From Hyphomonas neptunium ATCC 15444 (GTDB taxonomy: Bacteria > Pseudomonadota > Alphaproteobacteria > Caulobacterales > Hyphomonadaceae), in assembly GCF_000013025.1 (NCBI RefSeq), contig NC_008358.1, positions 868,001 to 932,000 of the forward strand: a stretch of 64,000 bases of DNA, given 5' to 3'. The notes below the pieces were generated by a model. It was not told where the DNA came from. It saw only the letters and a program-made list of their open reading frames with translations, and ran no database searches. Positions 1 through 8,076 of this stretch are shown piece by piece (positions within the stretch are counted from its first letter, which is position 1; each line of letters begins with the position of its first letter). The translations under genes were made by a program, and so were the position numbers.

Positions 1-1805
1 CGGGTCTGGAAATCATCGTCACCTCCGGCAAGAAGCGCGGCGAAGCGGGCAAGGCAAACCAGGAAGTCATCCGTCTCCTCGCCGAATCCGGAAACCTTCT
101 CGCGCGCGGCATCACCACCATCCGTGACGCCCATTCCTGGCGCTCCAAAGCTCCGGTCATCCGCCGCGCCACGCCGCAATGGTTCATCGCGATGGACAAA
201 CCCGTGCATAACGGCAAGACCCTGCGCGAACTCGCCGTCAAGGCCATCGCCGACACCGAATTCTTCCCCGCAACGGGCCGCAACCGCCTCTCCGCCATGG
301 TCGAGAGCCGTCCCGACTGGCTGATCTCGCGCCAGCGCAACTGGGGCGTGCCGATCACCCTGTTCGTCAACGCCGCAGGCCAGCCCCACACCGCCGCGCT
401 CTCGAAAGACGAAGCCGCAAAGCTCAACGCCAACATCAAGGCCGCCATCGAAAAAACCGGCGTAGACGGATGGTTCGCCACGCCGCTCGAAGCCTTCTTC
501 GAAGGCACCGGCGTCTCCCCCGAAGGCTGGGAAAAGGTCACCGACGTTCTCGACGTGTGGTTTGACTCAGGCACCACCCACGCCTTCGCCCTGCGCAAAC
601 GCGGCATCATCGACAACGCCACGGGGCAGGCGGACGTTTACATGGAAGGCTCCGACCAGCATCGCGGCTGGTTCCAGTCCTCCCTGCTTGAAAGCTGCGC
701 CACACGCGGCATGGCGCCCTATAAAAAGGTCGTCACCCACGGCATGGTCGTGGACGCAGACGGCAAGAAGATGTCGAAATCCATCGGCAACACGATCGAG
801 CCTGACGCCTTCCAGAAACAGCACGGCATCGAGATCCTCCGCATCTGGACGGCTTCGGCCGACTATTGGGATGACACCCGCATCTCTGACGAGATCATCA
901 AGGGCACCGTCGAAACCTACCGCAAGCTGCGCAACACGCTGCGCTACCTCCTCGGCGCCCTCGATGGGTATACGGAGGAAGAAGCCCTCCCTGCCGGTGA
1001 CATGCCCAGCCTGGAGCGCTTCATGCTGCATCGCCTCAGCGAACTCGATCGCGGCGTTCGCGCCGCCTATGCCAGCTTCGACTTCAAACGCGCGATGACC
1101 CAGATCGTCAACTTCGTGAACGTCGAGCTTTCGGCCGTCTATTTCGATGTCCGCAAGGACGCCCTCTATTGCGACCCGGCCTTCACGCCCGGCGCGGCCT
1201 GGGACGACGCCACCGCCGAGTGGGGCAACCGCCGCCGCGCGGTGCGCACGGTCATGGCCCTCGTCATGGAACGCCTCCTCGCCTGGCTCGCCCCGGTGAT
1301 GCCATTCACCACCGATGAGGCCTTCGGCGAAAGCCACCTCAAGGCCCGCGCGCCGTCGGTCCACCTGCTGCAATTCCCGGAAACACCTGAAGGCTGGCTG
1401 AACCCACAGCTCGCGGCCCGCTGGGAAAAGATCTTCGCCGTCCGCCGCGTCGTCACCGGCGCGCTGGAAGTCGAACGCCGCGAAAAACGCATCGGCGCCT
1501 CGCTGGAAGCGGCCCCGAAAGTCATCATCGCCGACAAGGCCCTGATCGACGCCTTCGAGGGCGAAAATGCCGGCGACATCTTCATCACGTCCGGCGCCGA
1601 GCTGACCCAGGCAGGCGAGGGGCCCGCAGGCGCCTTCACGCTGGCCGAAGCCCCCGGCATCTGGGTCGTGCCCCAGAAGGCCGCTGGCATCAAATGCCGC
1701 CGCAGCTGGAAATACTTCGACCCCGCCACCGCCGACCCGTCTTTCCCGGACATCACCCCCCGCGACGCCCTGGCGGTGCGGGCAAGCGACAAGGCGGCGG
1801 GGTAG
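1..1805 (+). CDS. ileS: Isoleucyl-tRNA synthetase, 3' part (partial)
   Basis: Class Ia aminoacyl-tRNA synthetase that charges tRNA-Ile in the cytoplasm. The start lies left of the window and the open frame begins at base 3, reading through with no stop to 1805. Seen here: the end of the editing/connecting region (HSWRSKAPV, ATPQWF), the catalytic-core stretch DVWFDSG, the KMSKS loop at bases 768-782, the anticodon-binding helical domain and a short C-terminal tail. That tail normally carries a Cys4 zinc site. Here it reads KCRRSW and PDITPRD, so only one of four cysteines is left. Similar losses probably occur in other alphaproteobacteria, so this is likely lineage-typical rather than damage. 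lspA follows closely on the same strand, a common pairing. Confidence 0.97.
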   Translation, partial: GLEIIVTSGKKRGEAGKANQEVIRLLAESGNLLARGITTIRDAHSWRSKAPVIRRATPQWFIAMDKPVHNGKTLRELAVKAIADTEFFPATGRNRLSAMVESRPDWLISRQRNWGVPITLFVNAAGQPHTAALSKDEAAKLNANIKAAIEKTGVDGWFATPLEAFFEGTGVSPEGWEKVTDVLDVWFDSGTTHAFALRKRGIIDNATGQADVYMEGSDQHRGWFQSSLLESCATRGMAPYKKVVTHGMVVDADGKKMSKSIGNTIEPDAFQKQHGIEILRIWTASADYWDDTRISDEIIKGTVETYRKLRNTLRYLLGALDGYTEEEALPAGDMPSLERFMLHRLSELDRGVRAAYASFDFKRAMTQIVNFVNVELSAVYFDVRKDALYCDPAFTPGAAWDDATAEWGNRRRAVRTVMALVMERLLAWLAPVMPFTTDEAFGESHLKARAPSVHLLQFPETPEGWLNPQLAARWEKIFAVRRVVTGALEVERREKRIGASLEAAPKVIIADKALIDAFEGENAGDIFITSGAELTQAGEGPAGAFTLAEAPGIWVVPQKAAGIKCRRSWKYFDPATADPSFPDITPRDALAVRASDKAAG

Positions 1806-1816
1806 GGCGCCGTAAA

Positions 1817-1841
1817 GCCTCCTCTCCACGGGAGAGGAGGC
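1817..1841. repeat. Intergenic palindrome after ileS
   Basis: Perfect 11-bp inverted repeat (GCCTCCTCTCC / GGAGAGGAGGC) around a 3-base loop, just after the ileS stop and before lspA. No T-run follows, so it is a poor intrinsic terminator. It resembles the palindromes at 5820 and 35268. Confidence 0.6.
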
Positions 1842-1896
1842 CTTCCCCTGCACAGAAGTGCTTGATCCCTCCGCCAGCGTCTGCAATCTCACCCCC

Positions 1897-2433
1897 ATGA
1901 AATTCTCGCCGCAGACAGCCTGGCCCTTCGCGGTGATTCCGCTCGTCGTCCTGTTCGATCAGGTGACGAAATGGCTGATCCTGGCGGAAACGCGCCTGAA
2001 TGGCCTTGCCTGCCTCTCTGATGGGCGCCTGTGCGGCCGGATCGAGGTTCCAGGGCCCGTAGACCTCTCAATGGTGTGGAACCGGGGCATGAGCTATGGC
2101 CTGTTTCAGGCCGATGGGCTGATGCGCTGGGTGCTGGCGGGGGTCATGGCGGCCATCGCCATCGGCTTTTTCCTCTGGCTTCTTCGCGCAGAAGGGCGTT
2201 TCCTGCGGCTCTCGCTCGCCCTCGTGGTTGGCGGCGCCATCGGAAACCTGATCGACCGGGTGCGCTTTGGCGCTGTGGTCGACTTTGTAGACGTCAACGA
2301 GCTGACCTTCGGCTACTTCCCCTGGGTCTTCAACGTGGCCGACGCCGCCATCACAATCGGCGCGCTGCTCTTGTTTGTAGACCAGTTCTTACTTTCGCGC
2401 CCGAAACAGGCTAACAGCCTGAAGCAAGGTTAA
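1897..2433 (+). CDS. lspA: Lipoprotein signal peptidase (signal peptidase II)
   Basis: Inner-membrane aspartyl peptidase that removes signal peptides from prolipoproteins after lipidation. The 178-residue product has four hydrophobic segments. The two catalytic aspartates fit the family: GNLIDR (D120) and FNVADAAI (D149), with the conserved VVDFVDV stretch between. An in-frame GTG at 1858 would add 13 non-conserved residues, so the ATG at 1897 is preferred. The gene sits directly upstream of several lipoproteins that are its likely substrates (2468, 4394). Confidence 0.96.
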   Translation: MKFSPQTAWPFAVIPLVVLFDQVTKWLILAETRLNGLACLSDGRLCGRIEVPGPVDLSMVWNRGMSYGLFQADGLMRWVLAGVMAAIAIGFFLWLLRAEGRFLRLSLALVVGGAIGNLIDRVRFGAVVDFVDVNELTFGYFPWVFNVADAAITIGALLLFVDQFLLSRPKQANSLKQG

Positions 2434-2467
2434 TCCACTCCAGTTCAAGCGGATCTCGTACAGTCAC

Positions 2468-2965
2468 ATGAAAAAGACCCTCCCGCTCCTCGCTGCCGGC
2501 CTCGCTCTTGGCGTAACGGCTGCCTGTTCGGCCACCGGTTCGTCCGGCGCGGCGACCCCGAATGAGTTCCGCGTGGTTACCAAGCCGCCGCTGTCGATCC
2601 CGCCCAATTACAGCCTGCGCCCGCCCGCGCCCGGCACCACCATCCCGGCGGAAGTCGAAGCGGCCACCGCTGGCGGCACCGAAGCCTTCGGTACGGGCCT
2701 CGGCATCGAGGCCAGCGCGTCCGAGCGCGCGCTTGTCGCCGCTGCCGGCGCCAATGCGGTCAGCCAGTCCATCCGCGCCCAGGTCGACTGGGAAGAAACC
2801 AAAGCCATCCGCAAATCGCCCACGATTGCCGACCGCATCCTGTTCTGGCGCAAATCCGATCCGGAAAACGTCGCCGACGCGGCCACCGACAATGCGACCG
2901 GCGATCAGGCCGTGACGATCGAGCAGACCGGCGGCGCCAGCCGCATCAAGCTGCCCGGAACCTGA
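2468..2965 (+). CDS. DUF3035-type lipoprotein
   Basis: Small lipoprotein of 165 residues. It has a lysine-initiated signal peptide and a lipobox ending at the Cys in TAAC (about residue 20). Next comes the family hallmark NEFRVVTKPPLSIPP, followed by an Ala-rich, charged C-terminus. DUF3035 proteins lie between lspA and M16 peptidases in many alphaproteobacteria, and that order holds here. The molecular role is not established. The conserved neighbourhood suggests a cell-envelope role linked to the peptidase pair, which is inference. Confidence 0.85.
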   Translation: MKKTLPLLAAGLALGVTAACSATGSSGAATPNEFRVVTKPPLSIPPNYSLRPPAPGTTIPAEVEAATAGGTEAFGTGLGIEASASERALVAAAGANAVSQSIRAQVDWEETKAIRKSPTIADRILFWRKSDPENVADAATDNATGDQAVTIEQTGGASRIKLPGT

Positions 2966-3035
2966 TGTTATTCCCTGGGGGCCGGCGCATGTCTGCGTGG
3001 CCCCCCTTCCTGCCCCTCCAGATCGGAGCTTCCCC

Positions 3036-4394
3036 ATGAAACGGATACTCGTCGCTGCAGGGCTCCTCGCCTTCGCGGCCGCTGGCGCTTTGGCCGAGCC
3101 TGCTACCGAAACCAGCGCGCCAAGCAGCTTCATGCTCGATAATGGCCTGCAGGTCGTGGTCGTGCCCGATCACCGCGCCCCGGTGGTCACGCATATGGTC
3201 TGGTACAAGGTCGGCGCCGTCGATGAGGCCCCCGGCAAGTCCGGCATCGCCCACCTGTTTGAACATGTGATGTTCAAGGAAACCAGGAATATCGGCCCGG
3301 AGGAGTTCACCTCCATCGTCCAGCGGTCGGGCGGCCAGCTCAACGCTTTCACCAGCTGGGACTACACCGCCTATTTCGAGCGGGTTCACAAGGACCAGCT
3401 CGGCAAGATGATGGAGCTGGAAGCCGAGCGGATGGTGAACCTCATCATCAATGACGATCCCGAAGGCCCGTTCATCTCAGAGCGCGATGTCGTGAAGGAA
3501 GAACGCCGCCAGCGCCTCGACAACAATCCCGCCGCGCTGCTGCAGGAAATGGTGCTGACCGAATTCTGGAAGGGCCACCCTTACGAGATCACCGTCATCG
3601 GCCTGATGGATGAGGTGAACGCGCTGACCCCGCAGGACGGGCTGGATTTCTACCGCGAATATTACAGCCCGGAGAACGCCATCCTCGTCGTCGCCGGCGA
3701 TGTCACCGAAGAGGGCGTGCGCGCCCTGGCCGAGCAGCATTATGGCCCGCTCCAGCCCACCGGCGAAGCGCACGATCAGCGCAAATGGCAGCCCGTGGCG
3801 CCGCTCGCAGAAACCAAGCTGATCACCCATTCCGATCCCAAGGTGCGCCAGCCCGTCTGGAGCCGCTATTATCTCGGCACCTCGTTCAACCGCGATCCCG
3901 AACGCGCGCTCGCGCTGGAAGTCGGCCTTGAAGTGCTCGGCGGCGGCCTCACCAGCCGCCTCTACCAGACGCTGGTCGAGGAGCAGAAGGTCGCCATCAA
4001 TGTCGCCACCTTCGCCTGGACAACCCTGCATGATGAAGGCCCCGCGGTAATCTACGGCACGCCCGTTGACGGCGTCAGCCTGGAAGACCTCGACGCTGCC
4101 GTGATGGCCGAGATCGAGAAGATCCTCGCCGAAGGCTTCACCGAAGATGAAGTCCGCCGCGCCCGCAACAAGCTCGCCGCCACGGCCATCTACCAGACCG
4201 ACAGCCAGTCAGCGATGGCCAACCATTACGGCGCCAATCTCGCCCTCGGCTTCACGCTGGAAGAGATCGCCAGCTATCCCGATGAAGTGCGCGCGGTCAC
4301 GCCGGACGAAGCGCTCGCCGCCGTGCGCGCCGTCTTTGGCGCCGACCAGAACTATATCACTTCCCATCTTCTGCCGGCCGAAGGAGACCTCTGA
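3036..4394 (+). CDS. M16 family zinc metallopeptidase, active subunit
   Basis: Pitrilysin/processing-peptidase family enzyme of 452 residues with an N-terminal signal peptide (cleavage near ALA-EP), so periplasmic. The inverted zinc motif HLFEH is at residues 73-77, and a third ligand glutamate is expected near residue 149 (FISERDVVKEE). Both the N-terminal catalytic and C-terminal structural M16 lobes are present. The ATG at 3036 starts the signal peptide. A GTG at 2997 would put a Pro-rich stretch in front of it and is rejected. The stop overlaps the start of the next M16 gene (TGATG), so the two are translationally coupled and probably form a heterodimer. Confidence 0.94.
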   Translation: MKRILVAAGLLAFAAAGALAEPATETSAPSSFMLDNGLQVVVVPDHRAPVVTHMVWYKVGAVDEAPGKSGIAHLFEHVMFKETRNIGPEEFTSIVQRSGGQLNAFTSWDYTAYFERVHKDQLGKMMELEAERMVNLIINDDPEGPFISERDVVKEERRQRLDNNPAALLQEMVLTEFWKGHPYEITVIGLMDEVNALTPQDGLDFYREYYSPENAILVVAGDVTEEGVRALAEQHYGPLQPTGEAHDQRKWQPVAPLAETKLITHSDPKVRQPVWSRYYLGTSFNRDPERALALEVGLEVLGGGLTSRLYQTLVEEQKVAINVATFAWTTLHDEGPAVIYGTPVDGVSLEDLDAAVMAEIEKILAEGFTEDEVRRARNKLAATAIYQTDSQSAMANHYGANLALGFTLEEIASYPDEVRAVTPDEALAAVRAVFGADQNYITSHLLPAEGDL

Positions 4395-5809
4395 TGTTGA
4401 AACTCCGGCTTATCTCCGGCGCCGCTGCGGCCGTATTCCTCGCCGCCTGCGCCACGCCCGCCCCCCCACCTGAAGCTGCGCCTGAAGCCTCGCTCGACGC
4501 GGAGGCGGAAACGCCCGCCGCCCTGGCGCTGGATGTCAGCGTCTATGACGGCGATTTCGTCGACATCCAGGAATTCACCACGCCGGGCGGGGTGTCCGTC
4601 TGGCTGGTCAGCGAGCCCTCAATCCCCATCGTCTCGGTACAGATGGCCTGGCGCGGCGGATCGGTGGCCGACCCCGAAGGCCTGGAAGGGCTCGGCCAGG
4701 CGGTCGTCTATGGCATGAATGAAGGCGCGGGCGATCTCGATTCGCTCGGCTTCCAGACGGCGATGGAAGACCTGAACATGAGCTTTGGCTGTTCCAATGG
4801 CAGCGAATGGACCAGCTGCTCGGCCACCATGCTGTCGGATAATGCCGCCGCCTCGATGGCGCTGGTCGCCAGCGCGCTTACCGCGCCGCGCTATGACCCC
4901 GGCCCGTTCGAGCGTTTCGTGCGCGAACAGGAAGTCAGCCTCAAGACGCGGGAAACCTCGGCCGGCTATCTCGCCTGGCGGGCCCAGTCCCAGGCGCTCT
5001 ATCCGGATCATCCCTTCGCCCGCGAAGTCTCGGCGCAAAGCCTTGCCGCGCTGACGCCGGAACTCGCCCGCGCGCATAAAGACGCGCTGATGACGAAGGA
5101 CCGCCTGCTGGTCACCGCAGTGGGCGCCATCTCGCCCGAAGACCTTGCACCGCTGATCGACGCCGCCATCGCGGACCTGCCGGAGACGAGCGATGTCCCC
5201 GCCGCAACGCCGGTCACGCTGCCGGAGATTGCTGCGGCAGAGCCGGTCGTCGTCCCGCTGCCCCAGCCCCAGAGTCTCGTGCGCTTCATCGGCCCGGCCA
5301 TGGACCGGTCGAACCCGGATTTCTTCCCGGCCTTTGTGCTCAATTACACCTTCGGCGGCGGCGGCTTTGAAAGCCGCCTCGTGAAAACCCTGCGGGTCGA
5401 CAAGGGCCTGACCTATGGCATCAGCTCCAGCATTGATCCCGACCCGAACTTCAACGTCTGGTCCGGCGGGGGCCAGACCAAGAATGAAAGCGCCGGTGAA
5501 TTCATCACCGGCATCCGCGACGAGATGCAGAAGTTCATCGAAGGCGGCGTGACGGAGGCAGAGCTTTCCGACGCCAAGGCCTATCTGATCGGCTCCTATC
5601 CGCTCGGCTTTGACTCCAACGCCAAGATCGCGGGCAACATCATGTCCGTCCGCCAGGACGAACTCGGCATCGACTATTTCGACCGCCGCAACGCCCTGAT
5701 CGACGCCGTCACCCTGGAAGACGTAAACGCGGCGGCCGCAAAATACCTCGCCCCGGACCGGTTCAGCTTCTTCGTCGTCGGCGAACCCGAAGGCCTAAGC
5801 GCAGAGTAA
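4394..5809 (+). CDS. M16-like lipoprotein, zinc motif absent
   Basis: Second M16-fold protein, 471 residues, made as a lipoprotein (lipobox LAAC near residue 20). The position of the HxxEH motif reads GQAVVYGMNEG, so the metal ligands are missing and the protein should be catalytically inactive. The C-terminal lobe is well kept (FGGGGFESRL, RVDKGLTYG). Pairs of one active and one inactive M16 protein are known, as in mitochondrial processing peptidase and bacterial M16B heterodimers. The one-base overlap with the active gene upstream supports the same arrangement, with the lipid anchor tethering the dimer. Confidence 0.92.
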   Translation: MLKLRLISGAAAAVFLAACATPAPPPEAAPEASLDAEAETPAALALDVSVYDGDFVDIQEFTTPGGVSVWLVSEPSIPIVSVQMAWRGGSVADPEGLEGLGQAVVYGMNEGAGDLDSLGFQTAMEDLNMSFGCSNGSEWTSCSATMLSDNAAASMALVASALTAPRYDPGPFERFVREQEVSLKTRETSAGYLAWRAQSQALYPDHPFAREVSAQSLAALTPELARAHKDALMTKDRLLVTAVGAISPEDLAPLIDAAIADLPETSDVPAATPVTLPEIAAAEPVVVPLPQPQSLVRFIGPAMDRSNPDFFPAFVLNYTFGGGGFESRLVKTLRVDKGLTYGISSSIDPDPNFNVWSGGGQTKNESAGEFITGIRDEMQKFIEGGVTEAELSDAKAYLIGSYPLGFDSNAKIAGNIMSVRQDELGIDYFDRRNALIDAVTLEDVNAAAAKYLAPDRFSFFVVGEPEGLSAE

Positions 5810-5819
5810 TCCCCTCAAC

Positions 5820-5843
5820 GCCTCTCCCGCTCGCGGGAGAGGC
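5820..5843. repeat. Intergenic palindrome after the M16 pair
   Basis: Perfect 11-bp inverted repeat (GCCTCTCCCGC / GCGGGAGAGGC) with a 2-base centre, 10 bases after the M16 stop. No T-run follows it. It shares the CTCTCC/GGAGAG core with the palindrome after ileS. Confidence 0.6.
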
Positions 5844-5928
5844 TGCGCAGGATCAGCGTTTGCAGTGCAAACGCCCGGAGCAGGCCGTTGCGCAGCAATG
5901 GGAGGTGAGGGCCTGCAGCGTCCGGATA

Positions 5929-5976
5929 TGTCCTGGCCTGTCCGCCAGATGTCCCGCAAAGTGTCCCGATATGTCC
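5929..5976. repeat. Cluster of five TGTCC words at about helical spacing
   Basis: TGTCC starts at 5929, 5939, 5950, 5962 and 5972, i.e. steps of 10, 11, 12 and 10 bases, and the last three read TGTCCCG. A further TGTCC is at 6025. The cluster lies in the 334-base gap between two convergent genes (5809 and 6144), where no credible coding frame or promoter was seen. Function unknown. Confidence 0.5.
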
Positions 5977-6143
5977 CGATCTCTCCGCGTTTGTCACGGC
6001 AAAACCGGGGGACACCCAAACGCCTGTCCAACGCGCCAGCGCCCGCAACGCCCGGCCACGCCGCGCGCCGCGCTGCGCCAATCCCGCCGAACCCGCAGCC
6101 CGGTATACTTCCCGCATCAAGAAAAGCGGTTTTCCGCCAGACT

Positions 6144-7094
6144 TCAGTCCGGAGACTTTCGCGGCGTCGCCAGCCCCGGCGCGGCAAAGCCCCCGGAGGG
6201 ATGGCGCTTGTAGGTGAAGAGTTCGGCAGGCCGCCCCCCGGTCGACGGCTCCATCTGCCCCGTGCCGGTCACCAGCCGCGTCTTCTCCAGGGCGCGGCGG
6301 AAATTCTGCGTGTGCAGTTGCAGGCCGAGAATCCCCTCGACCCCGCGTTGCAGCTCGGAGAGCGTAAAGCGTTCGGGCACCAGCTCGAACACGACCGGGC
6401 GGTATTTGATCTTGCTGCGCAGCCGGGAGAGCCCGGTTGCAAGAATCCGTCTGTGGTCGGATGTCATCGCCGCGCCAAGCCGGATGCCCGCTTCAGGCAA
6501 TCCGGCATCGCGCGCGCACTCGGCCACCAGGCCCGCCTCATAGAGCAGCTCATAGCGCTCCAGCACCCGCTCCTCGATCCAGCGGGCCCCGTCGAGGCCA
6601 AAGGCGATCCGGGCCCGCTCGGCGCGCGGCTCATTGCCCGCCGCCCAGGTCTTCAGGCGCGGGGCAATCTCCGCGTCAATCAGGGCAGGGCGGCCAGAGC
6701 GATGATCTTCCCACGGAAAATACTGATACCAGCTGCGCCAGCGCGCCTCGAAATTCGCCGCCACCGGCTTTTCCTCCGGCGTCAGCGCCAGATAGCCGAC
6801 AGAGATGACGTGCGCGTTCGGCGGCGCGTCCACCACCGTGGCCTCAGGCGTCTCGCGGTCCTTGTCCCCGAAGGTGTAGAGTTGCTCGACATAGCCAAGC
6901 TCAAAGCCCGTCTGCTCGCGCACCCAGCCGCGCAGCGACAGGTCAAAGGTGCGATGGTTCACCGGGTCAAACGGGCCGAAGGGCAGGGCCTCCTCGCCGC
7001 TCGGCCGGCGGGTCACCAGCACATGCGGCTCCCCGTCCTTGATGGCAACCATCACGGCAGACAGGCCAATCAGCAGGGCAGAGGTGGCGGGCAT
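6144..7094 (-). CDS. NrtR-like Nudix-winged-helix regulator
   Basis: 316-residue protein with an N-terminal Nudix-fold domain (about residues 1-150) and a C-terminal winged helix (about 225-300, RFTLSELQRGVEGILG...NFRRAL). This matches the NrtR family, which senses ADP-ribose-type ligands and controls NAD genes. The Nudix box is degenerate: after GPFDPVN the expected REUxEExG is RGWVREQTG, with several acidic metal ligands replaced. The domain therefore probably binds rather than hydrolyses its ligand. The ATG at 7094 overlaps the stop of the upstream HD hydrolase gene by one base, so the two are co-translated. No NAD gene is in the window, so the target is unknown. Confidence 0.85.
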   Translation of the reverse strand: MPATSALLIGLSAVMVAIKDGEPHVLVTRRPSGEEALPFGPFDPVNHRTFDLSLRGWVREQTGFELGYVEQLYTFGDKDRETPEATVVDAPPNAHVISVGYLALTPEEKPVAANFEARWRSWYQYFPWEDHRSGRPALIDAEIAPRLKTWAAGNEPRAERARIAFGLDGARWIEERVLERYELLYEAGLVAECARDAGLPEAGIRLGAAMTSDHRRILATGLSRLRSKIKYRPVVFELVPERFTLSELQRGVEGILGLQLHTQNFRRALEKTRLVTGTGQMEPSTGGRPAELFTYKRHPSGGFAAPGLATPRKSPD

Positions 7095-7705
7095 CAGGCA
7101 GCCTCCGCCGCGATCACGGCCTGAATATCCTCAAAGCGCTTCAGGAACAGCCTCTGCGCATCGGGCGCGGGCAGGGGCTTCAGGCGAAACTTCATGCCTT
7201 CAGGGGGGTGCCCGAAGAAGCCGTCGGATTCCGCCTCGCTGAAGCCCGCCAGCTGCACCGCCTCAAACCAGGCGCAGATATGGTCGGCCTTCTTGATCGT
7301 CTTCTTCAGCTTCGCCGTTGTCAGGGGTTTCAGGCCGAACCGGATGTGAATGGCTTCCTGCAAACGGGCTTCAATATCCTTATAGCTCTCCCCCAGCAGC
7401 GCCTTGAACGGGGAGATCATGTCCCCGATCACATATTCCGGGCTGTCATGCAGCAGGGCGGTCAGCCAGGCCTCCGGCGGGAGACCGGGTTCCAGCTTGC
7501 GCACGATCTGCTCCACCAGCACCGAGTGTTCAGCCACGGAAAAGGCATGCTCGCCCCGCGTCTGCCCGTTCCAGCGCGCCACACGGGCCAGCCCATGGGC
7601 AATATCCTCGATTTCCACATCCATCGGCGAGGGATGTGCCAGATCAAGGCGCCGGCCAGACAACATCCGCTGCCAGACGCGAGGGGGCTTAACAGAACGC
7701 TTCAA
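7094..7705 (-). CDS. HD-domain phosphohydrolase (YfbR-like)
   Basis: 203-residue HD-superfamily hydrolase, resembling 5'-deoxynucleotidase YfbR and its alphaproteobacterial relatives. Metal ligands are visible as H in RGEHAFSVAEH and the HD pair in LLHDSPEYVIGD. The open frame starts with TTG at 7705. A GGAG sits 8 bases upstream and the stretch RVWQRMLSGRRLDL, which I recall as conserved in relatives, precedes the only early ATG (7666), so TTG is preferred. The gene is coupled to the NrtR-like gene (TGATG), suggesting a link between nucleotide clean-up and NAD control. Substrate not shown. Confidence 0.85.
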   Translation of the reverse strand: MKRSVKPPRVWQRMLSGRRLDLAHPSPMDVEIEDIAHGLARVARWNGQTRGEHAFSVAEHSVLVEQIVRKLEPGLPPEAWLTALLHDSPEYVIGDMISPFKALLGESYKDIEARLQEAIHIRFGLKPLTTAKLKKTIKKADHICAWFEAVQLAGFSEAESDGFFGHPPEGMKFRLKPLPAPDAQRLFLKRFEDIQAVIAAEAA

Positions 7706-7803
7706 GGGGTGGGCTCCATTGGGGCATCTTAAGGGATTGGTAGCAGGGGTAAATAAACCGGGGCGAAACGGTTACAAACTCGCCTTGTTTGTGCCCCCGT
7801 TTG

Positions 7804-7855
7804 CCAATGACGCATTAATGCCTGTCGGGCATAACCCTTGCATTACAGGCATTGG
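7804..7855. promoter_or_regulatory. Inverted repeats upstream of the small membrane-protein gene
   Basis: AATGCCTGT (7817-7825) and ACAGGCATT (7845-7853) form a perfect 9-bp inverted repeat. A self-complementary GCATTAATGC (7812-7821) overlaps the left arm, and outer CCAATG/CATTGG words flank the whole. It lies in the divergent gap between the HD gene and the small ORF at 7913. It could be an operator or an RNA hairpin. Confidence 0.4.
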
Positions 7856-7912
7856 TCCTTCGTTTTCAGCAGGGCCAGCGCATAAAACAAGTAGAGTGAC
7901 GGTGAACGCCTG

Positions 7913-8062
7913 ATGATTGATATTCTGCACCAATTCACAACCGGTTCGGGCTTTCCCGTGGTTGTCCTCGTGTGTTGTGCCATCATTGTGGTCATCGAGG
8001 CGGCCAAAGCCAGCCGCCGCGCCCTCTGGGGCGACCTGTTCACCGAAGACTTCGACGAATAG
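7913..8062 (+). CDS. 49-residue single-pass membrane protein
   Basis: Short open frame with ATG at 7913 and TAG at 8060-8062. The product starts MIDILHQF, has one strongly hydrophobic segment at about residues 15-33 (FPVVVLVCCAIIVVIEAA), then a basic patch (KASRR) and an acidic tail (FTEDFDE). That charge pattern fits a single transmembrane helix. The gene has its own divergent upstream region with inverted repeats, and ends 15 bases from the end of the convergent FabH-like gene. No family was recognised. It could be a regulatory small membrane protein, but only the coding potential is seen. Confidence 0.55.
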   Translation: MIDILHQFTTGSGFPVVVLVCCAIIVVIEAAKASRRALWGDLFTEDFDE

Positions 8063-8076
8063 TCGTTTCCGGGCGA

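Noticed and set aside
567-1898. 443-codon open frame antisense to ileS
   Set aside because: It mirrors the ileS codons, as with several other long minus frames in GC-rich DNA.
5865-7124. 419-codon plus-strand frame covering the NrtR-like gene
   Set aside because: It is Pro/Arg/Gln-rich with no domain and overlaps a recognised minus-strand gene. The TGTCC gap does not encode a plausible protein.
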